DNA of 5,118 bases, taken from the NCBI GenBank assembly GCA_024681175.1, contig JAILBI010000206.1, positions 1 through 5,118 of the forward strand. The letters run 5' to 3'. A program made the translations under genes and the position numbers. Of this stretch, positions 4,775 to 5,118 are shown one piece after another. Position 1 is the first letter of the stretch. Each line of letters begins with the position of its first letter. Below the pieces are notes generated by a model. That model was not told where the DNA came from, ran no database searches, and worked only from the letters and a program-made list of their open reading frames with translations. Source of the DNA: Acholeplasmatales bacterium. Its GTDB lineage: Bacteria > Bacillota_I > Bacilli_A > Acholeplasmatales > Anaeroplasmataceae.

Positions 4775-5118
4775 GATTTGTAAATTGGAATGTAAATGGC
4801 TATAGAGCTGTTTTAAATAAAGGATTTAAAGATTTTTTTAATAATATTAATGCGGATATATTTTCTATACAAGAAACAAAGATGCAGGAAGGACAAAGTG
4901 ATATTAATATAGATGGTTATTATTCATATATGTCATCTGCAGAAAAAAAAGGATATAGTGGCACATTAATATATACTAAAATTAAACCATTAAATGTAAT
5001 TTATGGTATTAATGGTAAATATAATGATGAAGGAAGAATAATTACACTTGAATATGATAATTATTATTTTGTAACCGCATATGTACCAAATTCAGGAGAA
5101 GAATTAAAAAGATTAGAT
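4771..5118 (+). CDS. Exodeoxyribonuclease III / AP endonuclease (ExoA/XthA family), 3' partial
   Basis: The first 116 codons are present and open to the window edge. NWNVNGYRAV (5-14) carries the conserved Asn7. QETKMQ (34-39) carries the metal-binding Glu35. KKGYSGTLIYTK (59-70), DEGRIITLEY (86-95) and YVPNSGEELKRLD (104-116) are hallmark stretches, Tyr104 being the likely conserved active-site Tyr. Family members cut at abasic sites in base-excision repair and degrade 3' ends of double-stranded DNA, with Mg2+ as cofactor, in the cytosol. The full protein should be about 250 residues, so the catalytic Asp/His region lies beyond the window. The start ATG overlaps the TtcA TGA by 4 bp (ATGA), which implies coupled translation. 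The family call is firm; the choice between the ExoA and XthA names is not made here. Confidence 0.9.
   Translation, partial: MRFVNWNVNGYRAVLNKGFKDFFNNINADIFSIQETKMQEGQSDINIDGYYSYMSSAEKKGYSGTLIYTKIKPLNVIYGINGKYNDEGRIITLEYDNYYFVTAYVPNSGEELKRLD

Overview
The window is strongly AT-rich DNA with every gene on the plus strand. Shine-Dalgarno sites resemble AAGGAG or GGAGG. TGG is used for Trp and TGA as a true stop (toxin remnant, TtcA), so the code is the standard bacterial one. The low GC, the gene content (PepD-type C69 dipeptidase, YjjG-like HAD phosphatase) and short gaps suggest a low-GC Bacillota, perhaps an uncultured gut Bacilli/Erysipelotrichia-type or Clostridia-type organism. That placement is inference; no rRNA or taxonomic marker is present.

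Positions 1-1311 look accessory. The window opens inside the tail of a Phd/YefM antitoxin gene. That tail runs in frame, without any start codon, into a capsule-type serine acetyltransferase that ends at 677. A short promoter region with two identical 8-bp palindromes follows, then a complete Phd/YefM antitoxin (732-989). Overlapping it by 11 bp is a RelE/ParE-type toxin gene broken by a single extra base near 1070-1072. A strong intrinsic terminator (1280-1311) closes this module. The first 71 bases are an exact copy of antitoxin positions 907-977, so the left edge is either a real antitoxin-acetyltransferase fusion or an assembly join at a repeat.

Positions 1312-1469 hold a good sigma-A promoter (TTGAAA, 17 bp, TATAAT) and a leader of about 115 nt with a weak hairpin.

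Positions 1470-5118 are a co-directional gene string: a TIGR04076-family small protein of unknown function, a terminator-like hairpin against the next ribosome binding site, a YjjG-like HAD hydrolase, a C69 dipeptidase, a TtcA-type tRNA 2-thiocytidine synthetase, and the first 116 codons of an exodeoxyribonuclease III, cut off by the window edge. Gaps are about 10-35 bp, and TtcA and the exonuclease overlap by ATGA, so the last four genes probably share a transcript. The products are housekeeping enzymes (metabolite clean-up, peptide breakdown, tRNA thiolation, DNA repair) without one obvious common pathway.

I see no clear new defence, mobile or RNA system. The points most worth checking are the antitoxin-acetyltransferase junction, the intact antitoxin next to a frameshifted toxin, and the hairpins before the TIGR04076 and HAD genes.
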